Shown here piece by piece: positions 1 through 8,339 of a stretch of DNA of 64,000 bases. Source of the DNA: Thermoflexus sp040289485 (lineage in GTDB: Bacteria > Chloroflexota > Anaerolineae > Thermoflexales > Thermoflexaceae); contig NZ_PSLG01000001.1 of NCBI RefSeq assembly GCF_040289485.1, positions 50,793 to 114,792 of the forward strand. Direction: 5' to 3'. Position 1 is the stretch's first letter. The number at the start of each line of letters is the position of its first letter. The notes beneath the pieces are model-generated. The model did no database searches. It was not told where the DNA came from and worked only from the letters and a program-made list of their open reading frames with translations. The position numbers were made by a program, and so were the translations under genes.

Positions 1-327
1 AGCCTTGCTTGCACCCGCGAAAGCTCCGAGACCGCCGACGATAGATGGGGGCCTGTTGCCCACTTGGGACGGGGTGACATCGATCCACGTTTGGCCGCCA
101 TCCGTCGTGCGCAAGACACGGCCGTCGGCGGACATCGCCCACCCGGTCTTCTCATCCACCATGTGAATTGACGCGATAGCCAAGGGCGCTGCGGAGCCGC
201 CCACCCCCGATCGGGAAGGCCGTGTCTTCCCGTTGGCTTCGGAGGGCAGATGTTGTGCACCCAAACTACATCCGGCCAGGGAAAGGCAAAACACAAGCGT
301 AGCCACAAGCGAGAGACAAGACTTCAT
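1..327 (-). CDS. Exported lipoprotein with BNR/Asp-box-like repeat, 3' end beyond window
   Basis: The reading frame opens at the ATG at 327 and runs off the left edge, giving the first 109 residues. The N-terminus is a lipoprotein signal peptide: MKSC, a hydrophobic stretch, then the lipobox LAGC with the lipidated Cys near residue 20. Residues ~60-80 contain GWAMSADGRVLRTTDGGQTW. The S/T-x-D-G-G-x-T-W motif is typical of Asp-box (BNR) beta-propeller repeats found in sialidase-like and Ycf48-like proteins. A surface-anchored beta-propeller is inferred; substrate unknown. It is the last visible gene of a minus-strand set of exported proteins, 102 nt after the preceding stop. Confidence 0.7.
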   Translation of the reverse strand, partial: MKSCLSLVATLVFCLSLAGCSLGAQHLPSEANGKTRPSRSGVGGSAAPLAIASIHMVDEKTGWAMSADGRVLRTTDGGQTWIDVTPSQVGNRPPSIVGGLGAFAGASKA

Positions 328-429
328 CGCGACGCCCCTTTGATGTGGAAAATTGAATCGCGCCGAGGAGCAGCGTGGCTCCACGAAGAGCAGCCGCTGC
401 CCCTTGCGGTCGCACCACCCCTTACTGGG

Positions 430-1014
430 TCAATGGGTCGCGAGCGTGCCGGTGTTCACGTCGAAGGTGATGTGAGTGCCGTCGCTTGCGACCAAGCTGA
501 GCATCGCGTCGTTGGCGCCGACCAGCGTGAGCGCGCCGTGCCCCTTCAAGGTGTACTCGGCGATCCTCTCGGGGATCGGCGTGCTGAAGCGGGTGGCTAC
601 GACGACGACGCCGACGGACTCGTCGCGGGCCAACGCGCCGGCGTAGACCAGTCGATCCCTGCCCAACCAGGTGCTCGTGAAGACGTACACCGATTGCGCC
701 CAGGGTGGTGGGGTCAGGCCACCGCCGCCGACGATGCCGTACACGGGACCGCCTTGGGGCCCGCCGGCCGCAGGCGGGGGAACCTTCACGCCCTTTTGGG
801 GAGCCGCGGCTGGGTGGGCCGCCTCGAGCGACTGGCAGTACTCCTGCACGACTGCCCGCTTGTCTTGAGGCAGATTCAACGACTGGACAAGCTTGCAGAA
901 CGGAAGTCCCGCGGGGGAGCCGCTTGCCATTCTGTACCCGGCACCGAGACCGGCAAGCAGGAGACCTGCGGCTGCAGCAACGAAGGCCTTCATACGCTTG
1001 CGGCGCGACTTCAT
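430..1014 (-). CDS. Small exported protein of unknown function
   Basis: 194 residues. I chose the ATG at 1014 because GGAGGT lies 7 nt upstream; an in-frame GTG at 1023 overlaps that site. The N-terminus is basic (MKSRRKRMK) followed by an Ala/Leu/Gly-rich hydrophobic segment (about residues 10-27), so it is a signal peptide or signal anchor. Two cysteines about 20 residues apart (FCKLV and EYCQS) could form a disulfide outside the cell. A Pro/Gly-rich low-complexity stretch separates them from a C-terminal part of alternating beta-like character. No family recognised. It starts 14 nt after the stop of the upstream gene at 1029, so the two are probably co-transcribed. Confidence 0.6.
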   Translation of the reverse strand: MKSRRKRMKAFVAAAAGLLLAGLGAGYRMASGSPAGLPFCKLVQSLNLPQDKRAVVQEYCQSLEAAHPAAAPQKGVKVPPPAAGGPQGGPVYGIVGGGGLTPPPWAQSVYVFTSTWLGRDRLVYAGALARDESVGVVVVATRFSTPIPERIAEYTLKGHGALTLVGANDAMLSLVASDGTHITFDVNTGTLATH

Positions 1015-1028
1015 GATAACCACCTCCG

Positions 1029-1871
1029 CTACTTATTCCACTTGATGTCTGTGGAGTACGGCAGCGACGACTGTGACGTCGGGCAAGGCGTCGACCCGTA
1101 GCAGTTCAGCGCGTCATAAAGTTGCTGCCAGCCCTGAGACGGCGTGTTGTCCGTCCCCGCGCAGCCGCCGCGTTGCTGGCACGCCTGGTACTGGGTCATT
1201 TCACCCGGGAAGTAAAGAGTCCTTCCCGACTGGTTGTAGTATCCGTAGAGGCTGATCTGCTGCCACTGCCGAGCGTTTGCTCCAGTAGTGTTATAGATCT
1301 GGGGCAAGGGCCATGCCGGGCTGACGCCCCAGGATACGTACCACACGTCCGACTGGCGCCAGCCATTGTTGCAGGTGCCGTCAATGCCGGGCCGTGTACC
1401 CGAAGTCGGGCACCCGTCGGCGCTCCCGAAGTCATAGTAGGGAGGCCGGCCGCTGACTCCCGCGTAACCGTCCGCCCAGGCGCAGGTGTTCGTCGTGCTG
1501 TTCCAAGAGGGCTCGAGGTCAGCTGCGCCCCACACCGTCACCTGGTCGCTGTAGCCCCGGTTGGAAACCCATGTCGCCACCGCCTTGGCCACGTTCGCCC
1601 AGTCGGCGCCAGTTCTGCTGTCGACGTAGGGCCCATAGTTATTAACGCCGATGCCGAGATTGAGGTAGATATTCGATGGTGAGCACGCCCACCAACCTGC
1701 CGCAAACCCCTCAGCCGCGCTCTCCACAACGGAGTATGGAACGAAGATGCCGTTCAGGGTGTAGACTCCATAAACACCGTTACGGATCCAATCAGGTCCT
1801 CTCCTTCTCTTAGCCGAGATCCACCAAAAAGAATAGTCCGAAGGGCCCACGTCTACCTGAAGGAGGGCCAA
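1029..1871 (-). CDS. Unrecognised Trp/Tyr/Asn-rich protein, probably lacking its native N-terminus
   Basis: 280 residues if translation begins at the TTG at 1871. No ATG or GTG exists in frame between this TTG and the preceding in-frame stop at 1914-1916. The body is rich in W, Y, N, G and S with several Cys (CAWADGY, DGCPTSG, CNNGW, CQQRGGC, CPTS), typical of extracytoplasmic proteins with disulfides. Yet no signal peptide is encoded. The segment around DLEPSWNSTTNTCAWADGY looks like a conserved, possibly glycan-related domain, but I cannot name it. The absence of a proper start and export signal suggests a 5'-truncated gene, or a frameshift or assembly error. It heads the left-end set of exported proteins. 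Confidence 0.5.
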   Translation of the reverse strand: MALLQVDVGPSDYSFWWISAKRRRGPDWIRNGVYGVYTLNGIFVPYSVVESAAEGFAAGWWACSPSNIYLNLGIGVNNYGPYVDSRTGADWANVAKAVATWVSNRGYSDQVTVWGAADLEPSWNSTTNTCAWADGYAGVSGRPPYYDFGSADGCPTSGTRPGIDGTCNNGWRQSDVWYVSWGVSPAWPLPQIYNTTGANARQWQQISLYGYYNQSGRTLYFPGEMTQYQACQQRGGCAGTDNTPSQGWQQLYDALNCYGSTPCPTSQSSLPYSTDIKWNK

Positions 1872-1913
1872 AGAAAGCCTTAAGGGAAGCTTAAAACAGC
1901 GATCCGAGGGGGA

Positions 1914-2429
1914 TCAGCGGGAACGACGTAGGAACCGAACCGGGTGCCGGATCCGGTGGGTGGTCCCGCCGGCGGGGATCACGCTGATGGAGCCGTCGAC
2001 CTCCAGAACGGCCATCTCGACCTCCTGGAGATCAGCGATCCCGTGCTCGCGGATCGCCGCCGCCAAGAGCGCGGGGTCCAGCCCTTCCCGCTCCAGGTTC
2101 CGCTCCAGCACCCGCCCGTGGAGCACGAGGAGGGTGGGTGTGCCCTCCAGCAACGCCTGCAGACGGGGCGAGCGCAGCCGCAAGCGGGCCACAAGGGCGT
2201 TTATGGTCATCAGCACCCCTGCCGCGAGGATCCCTCCCACAAGAGAGGTGTCCGGGCCGACCATGGCGTTCTGCACTGCGTTGGCCAAAAGCAACAGCAA
2301 CACCAGATCGAAGAAGTTGAGGGAGCCGATCTCCCGTTTGCCGCTCAGCCGCAGGCCGATCAACGTAGCCAAATAGACGGCCGCGGCGCGGAGCACGATC
2401 TCCCATGCGGGAACGGCCAGATTCAGCAT
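1914..2429 (-). CDS. DUF421/YetF-family membrane protein
   Basis: 171 residues. Two or three N-terminal membrane segments (about residues 7-60) include LRLSGKREIGSLNFFDLVLL, which resembles the conserved G-K-R-E/Q-(x)n-F-D DUF421 core. They are followed by a cytoplasmic alpha/beta domain (LLEGTPTLLVLHGRVLERNL) as in Bacillus YetF and YrbG relatives. The length is slightly shorter than the family's usual ~200-230. Function in the family is not well defined (stress or spore-associated). The start codon overlaps the 3' end of the histidine kinase gene by 7 nt, so it is translationally coupled and probably part of the two-component operon. Confidence 0.8.
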   Translation of the reverse strand: MLNLAVPAWEIVLRAAAVYLATLIGLRLSGKREIGSLNFFDLVLLLLLANAVQNAMVGPDTSLVGGILAAGVLMTINALVARLRLRSPRLQALLEGTPTLLVLHGRVLERNLEREGLDPALLAAAIREHGIADLQEVEMAVLEVDGSISVIPAGGTTHRIRHPVRFLRRSR

Positions 2430-3847
2430 ACGGGTTCCCTCCCTTCAGGGGCTGCAGGGACCACGAACGTGAAGGCGCTCCCCTTGCCCGGTTCGCTTTC
2501 CACCTCGATGCGGCCGCCGTGGGCCTCAGCGATCATGCGGGCCAGGAAGAGGCCCAAACCCAGACCGGGCCGCTCCTCCTGGCTTCCCCGATAGAACGGT
2601 TCGAACAGGCGAGGGCGTTCCTCCAGGGGGATACCCGGCCCGGTGTCCCGCACTTGGAACCAGACCTCCCGGTCCCGGACGCCGGCCCGCAGGGTCACAC
2701 AGCCGCCGGGCGGCGTGAACTTGATGGCGTTGTCCACGAGGTTGTCCAAGGCCTGGGCCAACCGCTCCGGGTCCCCGTCCAAGCACGGAAGTTCCGAAGG
2801 GATCTCCTCTTGCCAGAGGAGGCCCCGCATGCGGGCGGCCGCGGCCCACGCCCGCGCGCGCTCCCGCAGCCAGGCGGCGGGCTCCAGACGCTGCCGCTTC
2901 AGCGGCAATGGCCCCCCCTGGGGAGCCGCATGGGCGAGGTCCTCGAGCAGACGGGTGAGATGGACCATCGTCTGAGACATCCCATGTAGCAATTCGCGGC
3001 GCAGCGCTGGGTCCTCAGCAGCCCCGCCCTGGAGGGCGTGGAGGGCGGCCTGCGCGGCGCCGATCAGCCGGCCGAACTCATGGACGATCCCCCGCAGCAT
3101 CAGCCGCCGGGCTTCCTCGAGTTGGGCCCGCCGGGCCTGCAGGCGGTTGAAGGCGCGGATCAGCAGCCGAACCTCCTGGGGTCCCGCCTCCGGCAAGGTC
3201 TGGGCAAGTCCCTCCAGCGGGGCTGCGGCCATCGCCTGGGCCGTCTGCTGCAACGGGCGGCTGAGGGATTGGGCCAGCAACAGGGCGGCCAGGCCGCTGA
3301 GAGCCAGCCCTATCCCGATGATACCGAGGATCAGCCGACGGGCTGTGCGCAACCCGGCGGCGACGTCCAGAAGGCGACGCAGGAGCCGCACGTAGCCAGG
3401 CCGGCCGCCCTGCTCACCGGTGACCGGGATCAACACATCGATGGCGATGTCCGAATCGGCCCCACGCAGGGTCGCCTGCCAGGCCGGTGCCCCGCCCTGG
3501 GCCCGCTCGAAGAGGGGGCCCGCAGCGAAATCGCCAGGGGCGAATCCCCCTGGGGGGGAGACGGCCAGGAGCCGTCCCTTCGGATCCAGCAGGAGGACCT
3601 GCGTGGGCTGTTGGATGGCCAGGGCCTCCAAGAAGGCCTGGGCGGTCCCCGGGTCCGTCCAGATCTCCGGCAGCATCGTCCCCAGCCGAGCAATCAGGAT
3701 CCCTTGGTCGACCATCTCCCGGGCCAGGGCGGGCAACAAGATCCGCTCGGGCACGAGTTCCAGCAGGGCCGAGCCCACCCCGAGGGCAACCAAGAGGAGG
3801 GGGAACATCGTGCCGAGGAAGAGGCGCCCACGGAAGGTGCGTGCCAT
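2423..3847 (-). CDS. Membrane sensor histidine kinase
   Basis: 474 residues. An N-terminal membrane segment (about 10-30) is followed by a ~135-residue extracytoplasmic sensor region, a second membrane segment (about 168-192) and a HAMP-like linker. The dimerisation helix carries VHEFGRLIG in place of the usual H-E-L-R-T-P-L, so the phospho-acceptor His is present but the Pro is not. The ATPase domain is intact: N box DNLVDNAIKFTPPGG, G1 DTGPGI, F box LFEPFYRG, G2 GLGLGLF. The gene follows the response regulator by 12 nt and is followed by the DUF421 gene, which points to a cognate pair. The signal sensed is unknown. Confidence 0.9.
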   Translation of the reverse strand: MARTFRGRLFLGTMFPLLLVALGVGSALLELVPERILLPALAREMVDQGILIARLGTMLPEIWTDPGTAQAFLEALAIQQPTQVLLLDPKGRLLAVSPPGGFAPGDFAAGPLFERAQGGAPAWQATLRGADSDIAIDVLIPVTGEQGGRPGYVRLLRRLLDVAAGLRTARRLILGIIGIGLALSGLAALLLAQSLSRPLQQTAQAMAAAPLEGLAQTLPEAGPQEVRLLIRAFNRLQARRAQLEEARRLMLRGIVHEFGRLIGAAQAALHALQGGAAEDPALRRELLHGMSQTMVHLTRLLEDLAHAAPQGGPLPLKRQRLEPAAWLRERARAWAAAARMRGLLWQEEIPSELPCLDGDPERLAQALDNLVDNAIKFTPPGGCVTLRAGVRDREVWFQVRDTGPGIPLEERPRLFEPFYRGSQEERPGLGLGLFLARMIAEAHGGRIEVESEPGKGSAFTFVVPAAPEGREPVC

Positions 3848-3859
3848 CGTTCGGGCTCC

Positions 3860-4552
3860 TCACGCCGCAGGGACCAACTTGTAACCCACCCCGCGGACGG
3901 TGACGATCCTTCGGGGGTGATCCGGGTCCTCCTCGATTTTCTCCCGGAGCCAGCGGATGTGTACATAGAGGGTTTCCGGCTGGCCTGCGTACTCGGCCCC
4001 CCAGACCTGGGTGAGCAACTCATTGGTGGTGAAAACCCGGTTGGGGGCCGTGGCGAGGGTATACAGCAGATCGAACTCACGGGGGGTGAGGGCGACAGGG
4101 CGCCCGGCCACCGTCACGGTGCGCCCCGCCGGGTCGATGGTCAGGTCCCCGACCACCAACGGCGCAGCCACCCGCGAAGGGGAGGCCGCCGACGCGCGTC
4201 GCAACACGGCCCGGATCCGGGCGATCAGGACGTCGGTGTCGAACGGTTTGGTGATGTAATCGTCGGCCCCCAGCTCTAGGCCCAGGACCTGATCCAGTTC
4301 CCGCCGCCGGGCGGTGAGGAAGATCACTGGCACCCCGAAGGCCTCCCGGAACCGCTGCAACGCTTGCAGGCCATCCATCCCCGGCAGGCCGATGTCCAGC
4401 AACACGAGGTCCGGGCGCTCCCGAGCGGCGATGGCCAAGGCCTCCTCCGCGCTGGCGGCAGTGTGAACCCGGAAGCCTGCCCGCTCCAGGCTGAAGGCCA
4501 GGCTCCGCCGCAGCAAGGTATCGTCGTCCACCAAGAGGATCCGCGCGCCCAT
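3860..4552 (-). CDS. OmpR/PhoB-family response regulator
   Basis: 230 residues from the ATG at 4552, chosen because the receiver domain begins immediately (MGARILLVDDD) and GGGGGA precedes it; the open frame extends further upstream without domain content. Receiver: acidic pair VDDD, phospho-acceptor Asp in LVLLDIGLPGMDG, T in IFLTARR, K in DYITKPF. The C-terminal winged helix has LTPREFDLLYTLA, VWGAEYAGQPETLYVHIRWL and a terminal RGVGYKL. It acts as a DNA-binding output for the adjacent kinase. First gene of the regulator-kinase-DUF421 operon. Confidence 0.93.
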   Translation of the reverse strand: MGARILLVDDDTLLRRSLAFSLERAGFRVHTAASAEEALAIAARERPDLVLLDIGLPGMDGLQALQRFREAFGVPVIFLTARRRELDQVLGLELGADDYITKPFDTDVLIARIRAVLRRASAASPSRVAAPLVVGDLTIDPAGRTVTVAGRPVALTPREFDLLYTLATAPNRVFTTNELLTQVWGAEYAGQPETLYVHIRWLREKIEEDPDHPRRIVTVRGVGYKLVPAA

Positions 4553-4634
4553 CGGCTCCCCCTGTAGGTCCAGCCATCGCCCCGCGGGCCCGAGATCCCC
4601 GCCCCCGGGGCGCCCCCAGGGGACCGGCGCCTTT

Positions 4635-4640
4635 ATTGTA
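4635..4640 (-). promoter_or_regulatory. Possible -10 element upstream of the response regulator
   Basis: On the minus strand the sequence GATTACAATAAAGG contains TACAAT about 83 nt before the regulator start. A -35 match at 16-18 nt spacing is poor (GGTGGC), so only the -10 box is convincing. It lies in the 209-nt spacer after nrdB, in which I see no other feature. Confidence 0.35.
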
Positions 4641-4761
4641 ATCCTTCCCCTGGAAAGGCCACCCGGCAGGATCCGATCGACCCCTAGGCGGGTCTCTGCC
4701 CTTCCGCTTGGGCGGATGATGTTTGCCGGCGCCGCTGGGGGACATGGAGCGCCCGATCGGA

Positions 4762-5763
4762 TCACCCCCACGTCCGGGGACGCCCCACCTCGTAGTTCAC
4801 GTTGGGCGCCTCGAAGAAGTTCACTTGCTCGGGCAGATCGATCTCCGCGGCCAGCCAGCGGAAGGGGTTGGCCTCGTGGAAGTGGGGGCCCAGGCCGAGT
4901 TCCTCCAGCCGCCGGTCGGCGATATAGCGCACGTAGCGGTTCAAGGCCTCGGCGCTGAGGCCCAAGAGGGGGCGCGGCAGCAAGGCGCGGTTGTAGGCCT
5001 CCTCCAGCGCCACCGCCTCCAGGATCATTGCTCGAAGCGTGGCCCCCAGCTCCGGCGTCCGCACCTCCGGATGCTCCTGGAGGAAGGCGAGGATCAAGTG
5101 GAGGCCGAAAGAGAGATGCAGGCTCTCATCTTTGAGCACCCAATCGATCAGGGTGCACAGCCCCCGCAGCAGGTTGCGCCGTCGGAAGGAGAGGGCGAAG
5201 GCAAAGCCGGAATAGAAGAAGATCCCCTCGAGGACGACGAAGAAGCCCACCAGGTTGCGCAGGAAGCGTCCCCGCCCCTCCAACGTGTTCAGGTCGGGGC
5301 GATGGTGGAGGATCTCATCCGCCAGCCGTCGCTGGAAATCCGCCTTGGCGGCCGCCGCCGGATGGTCCTCCAACGCCCGGAACACCCGCTCCCGATCCAC
5401 CGGCAAGGTCTTGATATAGGTCTCAAAGGCCATCACGTGATTGGCCTCCTCCCAGGCCTGGCGGGCCAGGTAGAGGCGCACCTCGGGGGCCGTCAAGTAA
5501 GGGTAGAGGGCCATCAGCAGGTTGCTGGTGACCAGGGATTCCATGGGGTTGAAGAACCCCAGCATCTGCTCGACGGCCTGGCGCTCCTCATCGCTGAGCC
5601 GCTCGTGCCAATCGCGGACATCGTCGTGGAGAGGGATCTCCTCAGGGAACCAGGTGTTGCGCTTGGCTTGTTGCACGTGGGCGTAGGCCCACGGATAGCG
5701 TAGCGGGAACAGCCGCGCCGGCTCCACAGGGTCGCCACCGATCAGGCCGTAGGCGGTGCGCAT
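4762..5763 (-). CDS. nrdB: Ribonucleotide reductase small subunit, class Ic type (Phe at radical-Tyr position)
   Basis: 333 residues from the ATG at 5763, which has GGAGGAG 6-7 nt upstream. R2 subunit that generates the oxidising equivalent for ribonucleotide reduction by NrdA. Metal ligands are visible: Glu75 (FNPMESLV, Glu rather than Asp at the first position), Glu106 and His109 (WEEANH), a Glu in VVLEGIFFYSG, and Glu and His in LKDESLHLSFG. The residue four after His109, where class Ia/b enzymes have the radical Tyr, is Phe113. First-ligand Glu plus Phe is the known signature of class Ic R2 (Chlamydia type), which uses a Mn(IV)/Fe(III) cofactor. Downstream of nrdA by 35 nt, same operon and same riboswitch. 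Confidence 0.93.
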   Translation of the reverse strand: MRTAYGLIGGDPVEPARLFPLRYPWAYAHVQQAKRNTWFPEEIPLHDDVRDWHERLSDEERQAVEQMLGFFNPMESLVTSNLLMALYPYLTAPEVRLYLARQAWEEANHVMAFETYIKTLPVDRERVFRALEDHPAAAAKADFQRRLADEILHHRPDLNTLEGRGRFLRNLVGFFVVLEGIFFYSGFAFALSFRRRNLLRGLCTLIDWVLKDESLHLSFGLHLILAFLQEHPEVRTPELGATLRAMILEAVALEEAYNRALLPRPLLGLSAEALNRYVRYIADRRLEELGLGPHFHEANPFRWLAAEIDLPEQVNFFEAPNVNYEVGRPRTWG

Positions 5764-5798
5764 GGCCCTCTCCTCCGTTTTGAGGTTGAACGCCTGGC

Positions 5799-8031
5799 CT
5801 ATTGGCAAGCCTCACACAGGCCGTCGGGGGAACAGAGGTCACCGGCCTGGAGCTGGCCCTCCGCTGCCACCACCCAGCCGGGGCGTTGAGCGGCCTTGTT
5901 GACCCGCAGGGTGGCCGGCTCCGGGCGCATGCGGGGGGCGATATACGCGTAGTAAGTTGCCTTCAACCCCATACGCCACGCCTGCAGGTAGATCTCGGCC
6001 AGCTCGTCGGGGCGCTCGACGACCAGATAAAGGTTCCGGCTGATCCCCATGTCGACCCACTTCTGGGCCCGGGCGGTGATCTCCAAAAGGGCCTCCGGCC
6101 GGATCTGAAAAGCCGTGGGGAAGCGCCGGCGCACCGGTTCGGGGATCTCAGCGATCGGTGCCAGATCCCCTTGGGTCTCCACCAGCCGCTCCCGCACCTG
6201 CTCCCACAGCCCCATCTCCTTGAGGGTCTTCACCAGCACCGGGTTGAACTCGATGAAGCGGCCGGAGAGGGTGGTGCGGGTGAACAGATTGCTATAGTAG
6301 GGCTCCAGGCTGGGGCTGGTGCCGGCGATCAAGGCGATGGTGGCGGTGGGGGCGATGGCCATCACGGCCCCGTTGCGGATCCCCTGCCGGACCGCCGCCC
6401 GCAGCTCTTCCCAATCGCGGCGCCGGCCGCGGTCCACAGGCAGGGGTGCTCCGCGCGCCCGCTCCAGGTCCTCCAAGGTGTCGAAGGGCAACCGCCCCTT
6501 GGCCCACTCGCTCCGGTCGAAGCGGGGGAAGGGACCCCGCTCCCGGGCGAGGGCGACGCTGGCTGCAATGGCCTCATAGGCGATGGCCTCCACCACCCGA
6601 TCGGCCCGCTCGGCGGCCTCCGGGTCGTTCATCGAGAGGCCGAGACGGGCGATCCACTCGGCGAAGCCCATCAGCCCTAACCCCACCGGACGGTTGAGGA
6701 GGTTGCTCCGGCGGGCCCGCTCGGAAGGGTAAAGGTTGAGGTCGATGACATTGTCAAGGGCCCGCATTGCCGTGCGCACCGTGCGGGCCAACGCCGCCTC
6801 GTCCAGCTCCCCATCGCGGCCTAGGTGGCGGATCAAATTGACGCTGGCCAGGTTACATACTGCGATCTCGTCGACGTTGGTCGGCAGCGCCACCTCGGTG
6901 CACAGGTTCAAGGAATGGATGACCCCGATCTCCCGCAACATGCTGCGGATGTTGCTGCTGTCCTTGAAGGTGAGCCAGGGATGGCCGGTCTCCACCAGGG
7001 CGGCCAGGATCTTGGCGTAAAGGGCGCGGGCCTGCACCTTCCGCCACGCCCGACGCGGAAGCTCTCCCCGCTCGGCTGCCTCGATGTAGCCCTGATACCG
7101 CTGCCGGAAGGCCTCCCCATAAAGGTCCACCAAGTCCCCGACGTAAAGGGGATCGAAAAGATACCAGTCAGCGTCGGCCTCCACCCGCCGCATGAACTCG
7201 TCCGGGATCCAGAGGGCCGTGTCCAGGGAGGGCGTGCGGAGGTAGGGATCCCCGACGTTGCGGCGCAAGTCGAGGAAGGCCTCGACCTCCAAGTGCCATN
7301 NNNNNNNNNNNNNNNNNNNNNNNNNNNNNNNNNNNNNNNNNNNNNNNNNNNNNNNNNNNNNNNNNNNNNNNNNNNNNNNNNNNNNNNNNNNNNNNNNNNT
7401 AGAGATAACAAGAAGCGAGTTGATGATGGGGCGTCCCGCTGTTGAACAAGGTGGGGGTGCTGGGCAGAAAACGCAGGGTGCTGATGGCCTCATAGAACCG
7501 CAGGGCCCAGGCTTCCTTCTCCGGCTCCTGCAGGGCCAGGCCCATGGCCACCCGCATCCACATGAACTGGGGCGTCTCCAACACCTGTCGCGTCTCGGGG
7601 TCCCGCACCAAGTAACGATCGTAAAGGGTGGCCAGGCCTATGTAGGGCAGGAGCGCGTCCCGCTCCGGGCGCAGGGCGCCGGCCAGGCGCTCCAGATCGA
7701 AGGTCAAAAGGTCCGGATGCAAGGTGCCCCGCTCGACCCCTTTCCGGATATAAGCCGGAAAGGCCTGAACGCTGTCCGGCGCTTCCGCCCCGGTGGCCTC
7801 CAGGGCGATACGCCGACGCATCCAAGCGGCCGCAGCCCGCTCCCAGAGGGGATCCTCGACGATGCGGGCAGTCGCCAGCAAGATCAGCCCCTCCAGGGCG
7901 GTGGAAGGCTCCAAAGCCTCCAACCCGTGCGCCCGGGCCTCCTCCCAGGCCTGCTGCACAAGGGGTTCTGGAAGCCCAGCCGCACGCAGCCACGCCGCCA
8001 GCCGGGCATGACGAGTAGACCGCACGACCAT
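5799..8031 (-). CDS. nrdA: Ribonucleotide reductase large subunit, interrupted by an assembly gap
   Basis: Two coding parts in consistent order flank 100 Ns. The N-terminal part (8031-7400) ends in HHQLASCYL, where the Cys matches the redox Cys225 of E. coli NrdA. The C-terminal part (7299-5799) begins WHLEVEAFLDL. The latter holds the thiyl-radical Cys and Glu (NLCTEVALPT), the second redox Cys (AVCNLASVNL), the radical-transfer Tyr pair (KATYYAYI) and a C-terminal C-x5-C-x2-C tail (CSPDGLCEACQ). About 711 residues are visible. The N-terminus starts after the place where an ATP-cone would be; no V-x-K-R-D-G-like motif is seen. GGAGG lies 6 nt before the ATG. Transcribed from 8340-8368 through a cobalamin riboswitch. 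Confidence 0.92.
7300..7399. other. Assembly gap of 100 Ns
   Basis: Exactly 100 unknown bases inside nrdA. By comparison with the E. coli NrdA region between the first redox Cys and W-H-L-E-V-E, about 80 residues (~240 nt) should lie here, so 100 is probably a placeholder rather than a measured length. The apparent frame change across the gap should not be read as a frameshift. Confidence 0.98.
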
Positions 8032-8082
8032 GGCCGCCTCCGGTGCGGTGGGATCGTGCGGGAAGGCCGATCACGGAGGAAA

Positions 8083-8104
8083 CCGTCGGGTCCCCAGCCG
8101 ACGG
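8083..8104 (-). terminator. Hairpin in the expression platform of the nrdA leader
   Basis: Minus-strand stem CCGTCGG / CCGACGG with an 8-nt loop, followed by TTTCC. It lies between the riboswitch 3' end (8143) and the nrdA start (8031). A second imperfect stem (about 8104-8136, GCGCCATCGCC with GGCGACGGCGC) precedes it. The U tract is short, so it could be a weak intrinsic terminator or part of an accessibility switch. Confidence 0.4.
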
Positions 8105-8142
8105 GCGCCGTCGCCCTCCCGCGAGGCGATGGCGCAACGGGG

Positions 8143-8316
8143 CGGATGGGCCGGTCTTCGGGCTCCCGGATCGTCCTACTCGCCGCGCCTTCCCAGGGCA
8201 GGGCCCCAGTGGCGAGTCGCGCAGCCCAGCGGAGCGGCTACGCCCAGCGGCTTTCGTCCCCGGTTACCGCTGCGGGGCAGCGCCGGTCTCCCACCGGACT
8301 TCCCGCCACCCATCCG
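8143..8316 (-). promoter_or_regulatory. Adenosylcobalamin (B12) riboswitch controlling nrdAB
   Basis: The minus strand shows the ordered conserved blocks of the cobalamin riboswitch: GGGAAGTCCGGTG, then CTGCCCCGCAGCGGTAA, GCCACTG, GGGAAGGC, AGTAGGA, and the B12 box GAGCCCGAAGACCGGCC (8149-8165). The ends pair as P1 (CGGATGGG at 8309-8316 with CCCATCCG at 8143-8150). The whole ~174-nt element sits between the promoter at 8340-8368 and nrdA. The family normally represses downstream genes when adenosylcobalamin is bound. Here it would repress a B12-independent ribonucleotide reductase. This element and its platform fill most of the 436-nt gap 8032-8467. Confidence 0.93.
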
Positions 8317-8339
8317 TCAGTCTCCTCGGCCTGGATCCA

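Noticed and set aside
4553..4761. Small gene or terminator in the spacer between nrdB and the response regulator
   Set aside because: Only a 4-bp CCGC/GCGG hairpin and a possible -10 box are visible; no frame has a ribosome site and neighbour-like codon use.
7168..7493. Apparent frameshift splitting nrdA into two genes
   Set aside because: The frame change falls exactly on the 100-N gap, whose length is not real; both parts align to one NrdA.
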